DNA from: Arthrinium phaeospermum
Lineage: Eukaryota > Ascomycota > Sordariomycetes > Amphisphaeriales > Apiosporaceae
Assembly (NCBI GenBank): GCA_006503535.1
Contig: QYRS01000010.1
Location: 2,604,001-2,668,000 of the forward strand
DNA: 64,000 bases
Direction: 5' to 3'
In this document: piece after piece, positions 48,333-59,357 of the stretch
How positions within the stretch are numbered: the first letter of the stretch is position 1
How the letters are laid out: each line of letters begins with the position of its first letter
Program-made: the position numbers and the translations under genes
The notes under the pieces: model-generated
What the model was told of the DNA's origin: nothing
Database searches by the model: none
The model's input: only the letters and a program-made list of their open reading frames with translations

Positions 48333-50990
48333 GGAATAAGCTTGATTCGAAGTCCGATCCGGGGACGGCTAGATATAATGGGAAGCCCCGCCGCGTTGTT
48401 GGGGAGGCCGTCCAAGGTCATGTGGCTGGCTGCCAATGTGATGCCAAGGGCCGTCGTCCCATGTACCGGTTGGCGACTTTGCTATACTTGATTAGTCGAA
48501 GCCGCCAGAAAAAAGCGGCGAGATGGACCGCTTCTCTCGTTGTCATTGGGGCATGCGTCATCCGCACCGAAGAAGAAAATGCGGCTTGCGATGGGTACTG
48601 TAGGAAGAGGGCGTCCGGGTGATATGGGCATGCGTGGGCACGCATGGCCAAGCAGCAAGGTACTGGGCGGCGAAAGGGGGAAACTTCCAAGCCTGCCAAG
48701 CGGCGCTAGAACCTCCGCGGTTTCTTGGGGAGGCGCAAGGCCACGCGCGGGATGCCAATCGCGGTCAAGACGTCGTCAACCGCCCACGCCCAGTTACTCC
48801 ATCGTGATGCGGTGAACTCGCTGGGCCGAATCCAATCCCAGCACCAAGGCGATCCAGGGAGATCGTAACTGACGGTCGCAGATTAGGGGCATCGCCTATT
48901 CAGCACGAACGGGATGGAACTTCCCAATATCTGACTCGAAAAGGGACAACGTTTGGGGATAGGGTCCGTGATGGATTCTATTGATGGAAGACAGCTACTG
49001 CATTCGGTCGACTTGGCTTCACTCGTTTATGGTTACATTACCCAAGCTTTGTGTCGTGGTCCCATCAGCCCAGAATTGATGCTGGGCAAAATGCTTGGCC
49101 TACAGCTTGGGAGGGGAGGGGAGTCTGGACGATGGGTGGTTCGATAACGGAAATAACTTTAGAGGGGTAACACAGCTGCAGTGCTGCTGCTCCTTAGCAC
49201 TGGGCCCCTAGAACCCCAAGCCCCAAGCTCCCCCAACCCACCACTAAACCAAACCAAACCAAACCCTCGCTTAGGCGCATTTCAAGAAGTCTTCACCTTG
49301 AGACACCTTCGTCCCAACACGAACCCGTTCGCCAACATGTTCGCCAACATGTTCGCGGCAGTCGGCACATGGGCCGCCGGGCTGCTGAATCGCGAAGGTG
49401 CGAATTGGGCCTCTTGCCAAACCCGTCGGAGTCAGTCATTCGGCTCATTTCCGCGATGAAGACTCCCAGAAGTGCATGCTCGGTATCTGATTGATCTGAC
49501 TGCCTGCTGTTTGCTGCCGCCAACTACTGCTCGATTGATGGGTGGCTGTGCCAATACCCAGACTTTCCAAGTTCCCCGTATTCCAGCCCCCCGCACTTCC
49601 CACTCACTGGAGCTTGGCCGACGATGGCGAATCCACCTCGGCGCCGCTTGGCGGCTCGTTTTGCCTTCTTTTGCCCCGGCCCTGATTTCCTCATTTGTCC
49701 TTGCCAACGTTGCAATGCCGACAGACAAAACTGAGAGGCCACCGATTAACGGTTGACAAGAGTCTCTCTCGTCATTCATTCTACCATGGGTCCGCTTTCT
49801 TGGAAGTGAGGTATCAACAATCCAGACATCGTCGTCCGCCTTGGTATTGCTGATTGCGAGAGGGGAAACATGTCTTGTATGATTGATACCTGCTGCTTGC
49901 CCAAACTGACAAATCAGCCCGTTCCACGTCGAGCAACCCGTCGCGTGATAAGAGCGGGTGCATAATCCAAGTAATGTCGCCTATGGATGTAGGCATGTAT
50001 GCGTCTTTGTCAAGACGTAGTAATGGAACTCGGTGAATGATTTGCATGAATGGGCACGTCTGGCGTTGATGAAGTCGCGTCCCCGATCGGGCCAATCACG
50101 GTCACATCCGTACCTCACCCGCATGATCCGGATGAGCGCTGCCTGCTTTTCATGTGCTTACCATCTCGCTGAGGCAGATAGGGCGCGAATGCGAGACCGG
50201 CCGCGTGGTGATCCGGCTGCGGGGGGTGGCCTTTTCCCCAGCACACTCGGGCGTATCGGTCTTCCGCGACGGATCCGGGACAGACGAGAAGCATACTTTC
50301 GGGGATTCTTCTGGCTTCTAAAAGATACACATGTACATGCAATTCCACATGTCCTTTCCACCACAACTGGCAGGTCCAGACCCAAATCGTGCATACGCGA
50401 ACGAGTCTCGTGCAGTAGGCCGCTGCCGTCAGTAAGCCAGTAGGAAGTGAGAACGCCCTTGCGTCCAAGCCTTGGTGTATGCCTTGGTCAGCCATGGCAG
50501 TCTGGAGATGATTGGACGGACGTATGGATATGCAGTTCACTGCTTTCGGCACAATATTGTTCCCGGTCTTGAGGTCATTCATACAACATCTTGACATGGA
50601 TGAGTACGGGTCAAGTGTAAGAACCTCGGTATATGACCGAGAAATCATGATGACTTGGGTGATAATCAACGTTATTGCCATTATGGCAGGTACATGCATG
50701 GCCTGTAAGCGGCAAGTAACGTCTTGTCAGCAAGGTTAGTTGCTCTACGCATGTTGTAAGCTGTAATTCTCATCCAGCCATGATGTATATGCCAGTCTGG
50801 ACTCGATTCGACGAAGGAAGAACGTCTTGAACCAATCGAGGAAAATGTTTCGGTGTCTCGTCGAGGCAATAATCCGACTGTGAACCACAAGTTCTGGTTA
50901 TTGTATGTGTAGACACCTCACAAGTCCCAATCATCATCTTGGCTCGAGTTCAACTGCGAAGTGACATACTGCCCCCGTCCACCCCGACGC
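48333..50990. other. Intergenic region of about 2.7 kb
   Basis: No frame here shows a domain, a consistent codon bias or a splice-supported extension. It includes a short direct repeat at 49,327-49,356 and A/C-rich simple sequence near 49,245-49,265 (ACCAA units). It lies between the ATPase start and the amidohydrolase stop, both on the minus strand. Confidence 0.5.
49327..49356. repeat. 12-bp direct repeat, 2.5 copies
   Basis: The unit GTTCGCCAACAT is perfectly repeated at 49,327-49,338 and 49,339-49,350, and half of a third copy follows. It is a small tandem slippage repeat with no known function. Confidence 0.6.
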
Positions 50991-52664
50991 CTACGCCTCG
51001 TAAACCCTCACCCCCCGAAACCAAGTCTCCCGCACCCTCGCCTCCAGCAACCGCTCCGCCTCCCACTCCATCTCCACCACCGCCAAATCCGCCGACAGCC
51101 CCCTCTCCAGCCGCCCCGCCCACCGATCCAAATAACAACTATAAGCCGACCCCGCCGTCGCCGCCGCCACCGCGGCCGCCAACCCGAGCGCGAACCGCGG
51201 GTTCTCCATCCCTGTTTCTTGTAGGGTGGGCTCCCGCGCCGACCGCCGCGTCGCCGCCGTGTAGATGTTCTTCAAAGCCCCGTGCGGCGCCGTCGGCGCG
51301 TCGCACCCCAGCGCCAGCACCGCGCCCCCGTCGGCGAACTCTTTGTACGCGAACGCGCGCCCGCAGCGCTCGGCGTCCCCCAGCAGCCGCGGCCAGGCCC
51401 GCAGGATGGCTGGGTCCGCGTGCACGGGCTGGACCGAGGCCGTGATGCCGAGTTTCCCCAAACGCGCCGCGTCCTCGGGCCGGGTCAGCTCGAGGTGCTC
51501 GATGCGGTGCCGCTTGCTCTCGCCGCTGGGAGCGGGGGTAGTGCCCTGCTCCAGGGCGTCGATGGCGGTGCGCACGGCGAGGTCGCCGATGGCGTGCAGG
51601 GCGCACTGCAGGCCGGCCTGGTCCGCCTTCCGGACGAGGGGCACCATGTCCTCGACCGACCACAAGAGCTCGCCGTTGACGTTGTTGGCGCCGTTTCCTG
51701 CCGCGTAGGGCTCCGTGAGGGCCGCGGTGCAGGCATCCACAATGCCGTCGATGATGATCTTGATGCCCGCGATGCGGAAATCGGACTCGCCCTTGAACTC
51801 CTCCCACAGCTCGATGGCGCGGTCGACCTGCGCCACGTTCTCAGCTGCCGACGCGCGCGGCGTGATGAGCCAGTGCGCCGCCAGCCGGATCGGCAGCGTT
51901 CCCTGGTCTTGCTTTCGTAGCTCCCGCACCGCCTCGAGCATGTTTTCGTCAAAGGCCATGTCGACAGCGCCCGTGTAGCCCTCGCGCGTGTACGAGTCGA
52001 TGGCCCCCCGGAGCGCCGACAGCTTCTCCTCCATCGACGCCACCTTGGCCAGGTGGGGCCACACGACCAGCATGACGGCCGACTCGGCCAGGACGCCCGT
52101 CGGTTTGCCGGTGGCCGGGTCGCGGTGGATCTTGCCGCCCTGGGGGTCCGGCAGGTCCTGCAGGCCCATCTCCTCGACGGCCGCCGTGTTGCACCACGTC
52201 GAATGCAGGCTCTTCTCGTCGATGTAGATGGGCCGGGGGTCCAGGTCGTCCAGCAGCTTGGCGGAGGCCTCCTCGCCCTGCGTGAGCATGGCGTACATCC
52301 AGCCCTTGCAGCAGATGCGCGGGACGTCGGGGTGTGCGCGGGCGTACTGGCGGATGGTGTCGCGGATCTCCGCGAGGCCCCGGCAGCCGTCCAGCGCCAC
52401 GTTCTGCAGGGACTGGCCGAGGCGCAGGAGGTGCATGTGGCCCTCGACGAAGCCCGGCAGGACGACGTGGCCCTGCATGTCGCGTCGCACGGCCCCCGCG
52501 GCCTCGGCCTGTGCGACTTCGGGGTCGGCCAGGGAGCCAACGTGCGCGATGGTCCCATCTGCGTCGATTACGATGCACTCGGTGAAGGCGTGGGCACGGC
52601 CGCCGGTGCCTTGGCTCGTGAAGAAGCGGCCGTTGTGCAGGACGGCCGGGGTTGCGGGGCCCAT
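50991..52664 (-). CDS. YtcJ-like metal-dependent amidohydrolase
   Basis: Single exon, 557 aa, with ATG at 52,664. The protein belongs to the amidohydrolase-3 (YtcJ/AepA) family: a TIM-barrel hydrolase cut into a flanking beta-sandwich. The metal-binding HxH is in GFVEGHMHL (H76, H78). Further family marks are GIKIIIDG, ALHAIGD, RIEHLEL, QPVHAD and GCDAPTAP, the last carrying the catalytic aspartate. Bacterial relatives hydrolyse amide or imide bonds in cyclic or acylated substrates; fungal substrates are mostly unknown. There is no signal peptide, so it is probably cytosolic. The gene stands alone on its strand with 2.8 kb to the next gene upstream of the ATPase. Length is usual (about 540-560 aa) and the key residues are intact. 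Antisense frames across it are long because of its GC3 bias. Confidence 0.93.
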   Translation of the reverse strand: MGPATPAVLHNGRFFTSQGTGGRAHAFTECIVIDADGTIAHVGSLADPEVAQAEAAGAVRRDMQGHVVLPGFVEGHMHLLRLGQSLQNVALDGCRGLAEIRDTIRQYARAHPDVPRICCKGWMYAMLTQGEEASAKLLDDLDPRPIYIDEKSLHSTWCNTAAVEEMGLQDLPDPQGGKIHRDPATGKPTGVLAESAVMLVVWPHLAKVASMEEKLSALRGAIDSYTREGYTGAVDMAFDENMLEAVRELRKQDQGTLPIRLAAHWLITPRASAAENVAQVDRAIELWEEFKGESDFRIAGIKIIIDGIVDACTAALTEPYAAGNGANNVNGELLWSVEDMVPLVRKADQAGLQCALHAIGDLAVRTAIDALEQGTTPAPSGESKRHRIEHLELTRPEDAARLGKLGITASVQPVHADPAILRAWPRLLGDAERCGRAFAYKEFADGGAVLALGCDAPTAPHGALKNIYTAATRRSAREPTLQETGMENPRFALGLAAAVAAATAGSAYSCYLDRWAGRLERGLSADLAVVEMEWEAERLLEARVRETWFRGVRVYEA

Positions 52665-53372
52665 TCTTAGTGTGTGAGTTTATATTCGCCTGGGAAGGGT
52701 CTTGGGAGGTAGGTAGTCTAACGCCAACGGACGGCTAATGCGAACGAAAATAGCAATAGACAAATGTAAGTTTCCAGACGCGTACACGCAATGTTCGAGC
52801 ATCGAAATCTATGGTCTATGATCTGGTTCTGTTGGAATCGCCAAGGCAAGTTTGGAGAGCAGTGGAAGAGGTCAAGTAAATACGCTGGAGATGCCAAGTC
52901 CGATCGCGGCTACCGCCGTTTCGGCCACTGCAGCAACTCAGGCCGCCTCGACAGCATGAGTAATTGCATCGACAATCGGCATTGGCGTGACACTATCCAC
53001 GCACGTTCCTGGCTGCATGCATCACGGACATGATCATAATTCTTCACTGTGTTCTATTAATGTAAGGTTTGCGCAGGCGCTACGTTTTGGCAGTCACATT
53101 GGGTGAGACTTGACACTTGCAGATGCTTTTATTTCCAGGTGGGTTCAGCGCCCATTTCCCCCGCTGTAATGCAGCCCTTCAGCTCGAACAGGCAAACCGG
53201 GGTCCAGGGGAGCTCAACCCGTGCCATTCAATGATGAGAATCAACCACACCTCGAAAGTGGTAATTGCTAACAGACAATGGACAATATCTGCATCCAACA
53301 TTCCTCAGAGTATCCGTATACTCCGCCCGTTCGAGACCATCCCTTTGTCGAGTAACTCAGTTGTTGCGTAAC
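52665..53372. other. Intergenic, amidohydrolase promoter and chitin-binding gene 3' flank
   Basis: About 0.7 kb. No gene-like frame is visible. It holds the amidohydrolase promoter on the minus strand and the 3' region of the chitin-binding protein gene. Confidence 0.55.
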
Positions 53373-53943
53373 TTAGTTGTTGCACTTCCCGTACGTCGCC
53401 TGGCAGCCGGTCGCCTTGGAGCAATGATCCGTCGTAGTCCCGCACCAGCCCCTGTATGCGATTGAAATCAGCCAATCATTCACCTACTTGACTCCAACAA
53501 CCGTATTCTGATCGCATGCCATAACTTGGTACGTATGGAAAAAGAATGGTAGTAAGGAAGAGAACGAGGAAGAGTGACGTCAGGAAAAGAAGAAGACGAA
53601 AAACTCACGCCGCCGAACAACAATCCGACCCCGGGCACTTGTACCCGTACTTCCCCGCCTCCACGGTCCCGCACGTCCCGTCGACGCTGATGGTGGTGCC
53701 CGGGACGGGGGCGCGGCAGGCGCTCGTGGCGTTGGAGTAAGTCCCCTGGCAACCCGCCGAGTCGAGGCAGTAGGCGTCCTCGGCGCCGCAGTAGCCCGCG
53801 CTCGAGCAGCAGGCCTTCTCCTTGAAGCACGTGTAGCCCTTGTTGGCGCCCGCCTTGGCCATGCCGCAGGTGCCGTCGGGGCTGACGGCGGCGAGGGCGT
53901 GGGTGGCTAGGCAGGCGAGGACGATGCTGCTGAGGGAAAGCAT
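53373..53943 (-). CDS. Secreted protein with two hevein-like chitin-binding (CBM18) modules
   Basis: Exons 53943-53609 and 53451-53373, with a 157-nt phase-2 intron (GTGAGT...TACAG), give 137 aa. MLSLSSIVLACLATHALA is the signal peptide. Module 1 (DGTCGMAKAGANKGYTC...CCSSAGYCG...YCLDSAGCQGTYSNATSAC) and module 2 (DGTCGTVEAGKYGYKC...DCCSAAGWCGTTTDHC...GCQATYGKC) each carry the eight-cysteine hevein pattern. The conserved CCS..G(Y/W)CG sugar-binding patch is included. The intron splits module 2, so the second exon is needed to complete it. There is no catalytic domain, so it should bind chitin outside the cell, as chitin-shielding proteins do, or act as a wall protein. The open frame extends upstream to 54,069 with an ATG-less hydrophobic stretch; the ATG at 53,943 gives the cleaner signal peptide. 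Confidence 0.88.
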
Positions 53944-54096
53944 GATGGATAGGGAAGGATGGAAGATGACGATGAATATGAAGATCAAGACGAAGATCGC
54001 GATGTTGTCAGAGGTCGGGACTATGGCAACATTCAATTGCGACAATGAGCTGAAGACTTCTGTGTCCATCGTGCCACACAGCGACTGAGTTGCCTC

Positions 54097-54105
54097 CTAT
54101 TTATG
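54097..54105 (-). promoter_or_regulatory. TATA-like box of the chitin-binding protein gene
   Basis: The minus strand reads CATAAATAG here, about 155 bp upstream of the ATG at 53,943. It supports the downstream start codon choice. Confidence 0.4.
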
Positions 54106-55338
54106 CTACCTCGACCTCGACATCCCCCAATCCCCCCCTCGCCGCCCCATGCCAGGCTCGCCCTCACTCAATCTCCCGATGTTGTATTCCTATCTCTTGG
54201 AGTAATTGATCGAGGCCTCGGGCGTTGGAGTAACCTCGATATTGACGCTGCAGAAGATGGGAATCTGCACCGGCCATGTTTTTCCGTCGTCTGGCGGTCC
54301 CTCGCTTGATTTAGCCGGGGCGGCTCCTTAATATCCAGAAATGCACAGGAGAGGAAAGAGGCGAGCGGGTGAATTGATTGCAAAATCTATACAGACGTTC
54401 CATTGCAGCATGTAACCCAACTCTACTGACTCCCATGCTATCTCGTGTGCGCGGTGGGCAATAAATAGAAACATATGTGCTCTGGTCTTGGCTTGCATCT
54501 CTCTTCTTTCCAGTGGCGACAGGCGACGATGGCAAACCGCCTTGCCGAACCACGCTTATGTGACCACCATGTAGAATTAATGGCAGACGAATACCTTGCA
54601 ATACAATGATCTGTGTATCTACCAGGCATGATTCATTACCCAAGCCACCGTCCTTTCTCGATAAAGATCGGGGAAGTTTTCCCAATCGCATCGAGGTATC
54701 CTACTAACCAATAACTTGATGTTTAGCCAAGCCCCCCGCCAATCACTGGGAGAATCACTGGGAGAACCACTTCGCCCGCCTGGGGGACCGTAGTACCTAC
54801 CAGCCTACCTTACCTTGCCTATTGTGCTTACCGCAATTGACCACCACTTGGGCTTCCACTCAACTGCGTCCCGCACTGGCAACCAAGCACTTGAGTGTTG
54901 AGCGGACGACAAAGTCTGTACCGATTCCACCACGCGCGGGGGTGCGCGGCGCTGATCTCCCGTGTGGGATCGCGTTGCGCGAGGTAATATGGATTAGGCG
55001 AAGCCGTGGGGTGCCGGGCTGAGGTCCCAGATGCCCCGGCAGGATGTAGTTCAGGGGAACGCCCGGTCATGACCGACTGACTGACTGACGCCGAGACTCA
55101 TGATAGGATACCCCATCTCCCTCCCGCATGCACACCCGCTCGCGGAATGAAGGGTAAGACTTCATATACCTACTCGGCGGAGTGATAAACACGGCTGACC
55201 CGACCACGGCGATGGCAGGCCATTTTCAGTGAAACGAGAAGCAGGTAAAGAAAGAGCTTATACTGCAGCACTGGCACCTTGGTACGTGTGGTCCCAACGG
55301 AAAGTCATGCGGCGTCTAGAGTTCATCTATTCAAGGAA

Positions 55339-55372
55339 AACCTGCTCTCTGTGAGTCTTTTATTTCTACTAG
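55339..55372. repeat. Dispersed 34-bp motif, copy 2
   Basis: It matches 40,298-40,331 at 31 of 34 bases. It lies about 90 bp upstream of the TATA box of the 303-aa protein gene, so it could be a promoter element there. The other copy lies upstream of the small secreted-protein gene, about 300 bp from its ATG. Confidence 0.5.
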
Positions 55373-55463
55373 CTTTGGCGGGCTTTAGCACACCCGGGGA
55401 AAAGAAAGAAAACTCTCTCCTACCCTCTCTCTCTGGTCACTGCTAGTGACTCGCCGGCCTGCG

Positions 55464-55470
55464 TATAAAA
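55464..55470 (+). promoter_or_regulatory. TATA box of the 303-aa protein gene
   Basis: A perfect TATAAAA lies 94 bp upstream of the ATG at 55,564. A CT-rich tandem repeat follows between the two. This arrangement fits a well-formed fungal promoter and supports the gene being real. Confidence 0.5.
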
Positions 55471-55483
55471 AGCTGCCATCGTC

Positions 55484-55517
55484 TCCTCTCTCGTACTCCT
55501 CTCTCGTACTCCTCTCC
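55484..55517. repeat. 13-bp tandem repeat in the 5' leader
   Basis: The unit TCCTCTCTCGTAC occurs twice perfectly and then partly, between the TATA box and the start codon. It is pyrimidine-rich on the coding strand, as is usual around fungal transcription starts. Confidence 0.55.
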
Positions 55518-55563
55518 CCAACAAGACGACACATCCGTACATCGAACTCGAGACGGCTCCGCA

Positions 55564-56475
55564 ATGTATTTCGAATGGCTACGAAAGATTGGAAAAAGTC
55601 GTGCATCCGACGGCGGTGATGCAAAGGACTCTGCTTTAGCCGCCACCCGGGAAGCCGAACTTGGCCCACCTTCTACCCGGGAATTGCGTTCCCACTACAG
55701 GAAGACGCTCGATTACCAGGCTCGCCAGATACTGGTGCAAGAAGACGTACGCAATCGCGCGATCCGCGCCGCGGGTGGGCATGAGAGAGACGTACGCTGG
55801 CTCGAGTTGGCCATCCTTCCGTGTTGCGAGACTGTCAGCTCCTGCCTGCTGGAGCAATGGCTACTCAGCAAGGAGGAGCAGCCGCCGCAGCCGCCCGCAA
55901 GGTCCGAAAAGGTACACCGGTGCGCCGACCTTGTTCGGAGCACTTTTTGGGGAGAGTTATTCTTCATTGCCAGGATTGCCGCCCGCCGCCGGGATTTCCA
56001 GCGGCCGGGACAAAACCTGGCGCAGAGCTTCGTCGCCATCGCCGTCGGCGCGATAACGCGGGCGGCGCTGGAAGCGGGGGCCACGCTGGGGTTCGAGGCC
56101 GCGACGACGGCCCTGGCGCATTCGCTGCTGGCCACCGTCCACCAAATCGCCGAGTATATTGCGCAGTGTCATGCCCAGGGGGAGAAGCCCTCCTTCCGGA
56201 AGGGGAAGGCTCTGCTGCTCTCGTCCTCGAGTCTTCGCGGTCCTGAAGCTCCAAGCTGCCCGAAGGAAGCTGCCCCGGAGTCGGCAAGCGCAAGGGATCC
56301 GTCCCCCGAAAGACCCGAGACTCCCCCCTCGGATTCGTCGCGACGTTCCTCCTACTCGATCCTGTCCGCGACGGCAGAAGGCGGGGCGGAGGAATACATC
56401 GGCTTGGTTGGCCGCCATCCCAGTAATACGTCAGACGCAGCCATGCTCTGCAGGGGGAAAGGGGTGGAGGACTAA
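55564..56475 (+). CDS. Hypothetical 303-aa protein
   Basis: Single open frame from ATG 55,564 to a stop at 56,475. The N-terminal part is basic (MYFEWLRKIGKSR). Residues 40-85 are helical and charged. The middle has an amphipathic to weakly hydrophobic stretch (AQSFVAIAVGAITRAALEAGATLGFEAATTALAHSLLATVHQIAEYI, about 153-200) that could be one or two helices, without a clear membrane anchor. The last 85 residues are Ser/Pro/Glu-rich and probably disordered. Third positions are GC-rich in this frame, and a TATAAAA and CT-rich leader precede it, so it is likely a real gene. I do not recognise a domain. It lies between divergent and convergent neighbours that give no functional hint. Confidence 0.6.
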   Translation: MYFEWLRKIGKSRASDGGDAKDSALAATREAELGPPSTRELRSHYRKTLDYQARQILVQEDVRNRAIRAAGGHERDVRWLELAILPCCETVSSCLLEQWLLSKEEQPPQPPARSEKVHRCADLVRSTFWGELFFIARIAARRRDFQRPGQNLAQSFVAIAVGAITRAALEAGATLGFEAATTALAHSLLATVHQIAEYIAQCHAQGEKPSFRKGKALLLSSSSLRGPEAPSCPKEAAPESASARDPSPERPETPPSDSSRRSSYSILSATAEGGAEEYIGLVGRHPSNTSDAAMLCRGKGVED

Positions 56476-57236
56476 GGGTTGAACCACGAACGAACAAGAT
56501 GGGCTGTTGGAGGCATATCGACAGGATGTTCTCGCCAGACTTCCTCGAAGAATGTATCAATCACTACCCAATCCTGGAAAAACCACCAGCCACAACTTGA
56601 AAGTGCAAGTAAAGGTGTCCGAGAATAGGGTCGGTGGCCGCCCTACTTGGACCAAATGTGGTGGTAGGCTAGCCGGGTTTCGTTGGGAGCCGAGGGGACA
56701 GACATCCCGTCGGCCAAGGAATTAGACGTCACAGTGTAAGCCATGCATCTTTTACTTGCATGCAATGCCTTCTGATTTCTCGGCGTGCACTCGACTTCTT
56801 CAAGTGGCGACATGCGGCGATGACAAAACCGCGGATGTGGAGAGGGAACGTCGGTGGAATGCCGTGTCGTGGAGCTGTGGTCGCGACCACTCCAGCAGCT
56901 TGACTTGATCCAGCACTGAAGTAATTCACAGGTACGAAGCTGTTCGATCTATAACTTTAATTTTATTATTCTTGCATCATTCTCATGCAACTCATTCATG
57001 CCATAAAGTCTTTGTGTCGTTCCCCGAGTGTAGAAGGAAGTAACCCCTAAAACGCCTTGCCGTACGTGAAAGCAAACCCCATTCATGAGATGTCATGCCC
57101 CTAAAGCAAACGCCGAATACACCATAACAACCAAGCGCCTCGAGACCACGTCTCTTCGGTATCATCCCCTGATCTCTATATCTGCTCCGTTTTCTTTTCC
57201 ATATCTAAATGTTCTACTCCTTCGTCCCCACTCCCT
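56476..57236. other. Intergenic, convergent 3' flanks
   Basis: About 0.76 kb between convergent genes. AT-rich patches near 56,950-56,975 may hold polyadenylation signals. No gene is seen. Confidence 0.55.
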
Positions 57237-59357
57237 TCAATCCCCCCGAGGAGCAGTAGCCGGCGCCCGACCCGGCATAGTCCCATACTCCGCCGTCAAC
57301 TCCCGAATCAGCGGCAACCTCTGCTCCGGGAACCGCGCCGGCTCCTCCTCGGGCACCACGAGCGAGGCCTCGTACTGCCGACTGCGGATAAACACAAACG
57401 CCGCCAACACGAACGCGATCATGGTCCCCACGACGCCCATGAAGATATTCACCGGCGTCGGGTCGCCCCTCAGCGGCCCGTGGGTCAGCGCGTCGATGCC
57501 CGACTGCGAGAAGTTGACGACGCCCGACAGGCAGGTCAGCATGCCGTAGATGCGCCCGAACGTGGCGAACCCGAAGACCTTGGTGGCGTAGTCGCTCACG
57601 GCGCTGTAGTAGAGGGGGCGGAACAGCACGAAGCAGATGACGGTGGCGTACCCCGCCCAGACGAAGGGCAGGCAGTTCAGCAGGCCGATGAGGGCGATGT
57701 AGGCGCTGAGCACGAGCAGCATGGTGGCGACGCTCATGTTGTTGAGCAGCAGCCCAATAAAGGGCGTGGCGGCGATGCCGCCGATGGGCAGGGCGATGTC
57801 GAAGAAGTGGTTGATCTCCTCGGCCACGTCGTCGGAGCCGAGCATGAAGCGGTACTGCGAGCGGATGGTGGCAATAAAATAATTCATGCGCAGCATCTGC
57901 AGCACCGTGAGCAGCAGGATGAGCACGAACCACGGCGTCAGCATCTGGCGGTGCGCGGGCAGGCCGTGCAGGACGCCCCAGATGCCCGAGGCGGCGTGGC
58001 GCTCCTCGACCAGCTTGTCGCGCTCCTCGCGCTCCTCGCGGTCGCCAAAGACCTGCTCGATGCGGTCGACCTTGGCGCGGCGCCGGTCCGCCCGCAGGCT
58101 GCGCACCCGGTACAGCTCGCCGTCGCTCATGTCCTCGTCCGACTCGTGGAAGTCGCGCATCGGGTCCTGGAACTTCTCGAGCTTGTGCTCCAGCTGCGGC
58201 GTCGAGTGGTACGGGCCCGCCGGCATCAGTGTGTACTCGCCGATCAGGATACCAAAGGGCACGACCAGGTACAGGAAGAAGAACTGCGAGGGCTCGAAGG
58301 ACCCGCCCGACGCCTCCCAGGCCAGCCGGTAGAAGAGGAAGATGGCGGCCGAGGCGTCAAAAGCGCCCGTGATGACGGCGACGATCAGACCGGAATACTT
58401 GGGGAAGGCGTTGGCGAGCTGGTAGCTGGGCACGAACAAAAAGGTGCCGCCGAGGGCGAGGAAGATGTTGCCGACGAGGTAGCCGTCGAACTCGGGAATC
58501 TTGAAGGCGTAGCCCATCAGGATGCAGCCGATGGCCATGAAGACGGACGAGGCCGTGTAGCAGCAGCGGCGGCCGTAGCGGTCCAGCACGGCGCCCGCCA
58601 GCAGCGACGACATGTTGCAGGTGATGGAGGCGGCGATGAAGAAGAGGTTCAGGCGCAGGTCCTGCTCGGGGCAGGGCACGTCGTCGCCATCCTCGGCGCC
58701 CCGCGTGGAGATGCCTTCCAGCTGCTCCTCGGTCGGGTAGCACAGCTCGCCGTAGACGCCCTCGGCAATGAGGATGGGCTTCAGCGAGGCGAAGCCGAAC
58801 ACGATGCCCGAGGCGAAACAGCAGGCGATGATGGCAAATGTGACCTGGGCTGTAGGAAGAGGGCGCGCAAGGGTATGTTAGCCATCATTTGAACTCTTTT
58901 CTCGTTGGGAATGTCGAACCTGTCTTGTTCCATCATGGCGGCTTTGTGTGTAGATGTGTGTGTGTGCAATCGCCATGACCCGAAACGACCTAACACCTGC
59001 TTGCTTCGAGAAGCGTGTGCACGTGTTTCTTTTACATCAATGCGTCCTTATACAGGAACAGGGGATATTGAGAGTTGAGGTGTGGTTGGGATAGGGCAGT
59101 CATTTGTGAAACTTACCAATTCGTCTGGCCGTCGAGATGTTGTAGGCGGCGACAGGCGGGGTAGTGTCGTCCAGGGGCAGCAGGGCCGTGGTCTCCGGGG
59201 GCGCGAAAGCGTCGAAGCTGCCGCGGCGCCAGGTGCCGCTCACCTTGCCCGCGCAGCTCTCGAGGTCTTCATCTTCGACGGCAACCTGGGATTGGACGTC
59301 GAGGGGCTCCTCTCGGTCGACGCCTTCGAGAACTGTAAGGTGTTGGGCTAAAGACAT
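57237..59357 (-). CDS. Major facilitator superfamily transporter, SLC43/Fmp42-like
   Basis: Exons 59357-59117 and 58849-57237, with a 267-nt phase-1 intron (GTAAGT...TACAG), give 617 aa. The first about 80 residues are cytosolic and acidic. They end in AAYNISTARRI, which leads into helix 1 (QVTFAIIACCFASGIVFGFASLKPIL). About 12 hydrophobic segments follow, with the MFS A-motif relative DRYGRR between helices 2 and 3. A long charged loop lies between helices 6 and 7, rich in Arg/Glu (RADRRRAKVDRIEQVFGDREEREERDK). The architecture and the FGFASLKPIL...GVY opening match the Fmp42-type MFS group, related to SLC43 amino-acid carriers. The substrate is not known for fungal members. Exon 1 is required because exon 2 alone lacks helix 1. 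Localisation could be the plasma membrane or an organelle. No break is seen. Confidence 0.9.

Larger units (their letters stand above)
53944..55563. other. Intergenic, divergent promoters
   Basis: About 1.6 kb between two divergently transcribed genes. It contains a TATA-like box for each, one 34-bp dispersed motif, and small tandem repeats (12 bp at 54,741-54,764; CTGA units near 55,072-55,088). No gene-like frame is seen. Confidence 0.55.

Noticed and set aside
57480..58892. 470-codon plus-strand frame opposite the MFS gene
   Set aside because: Antisense shadow caused by codon bias; composition is dominated by Asp, Glu, Val, Arg and Gln with no domain.
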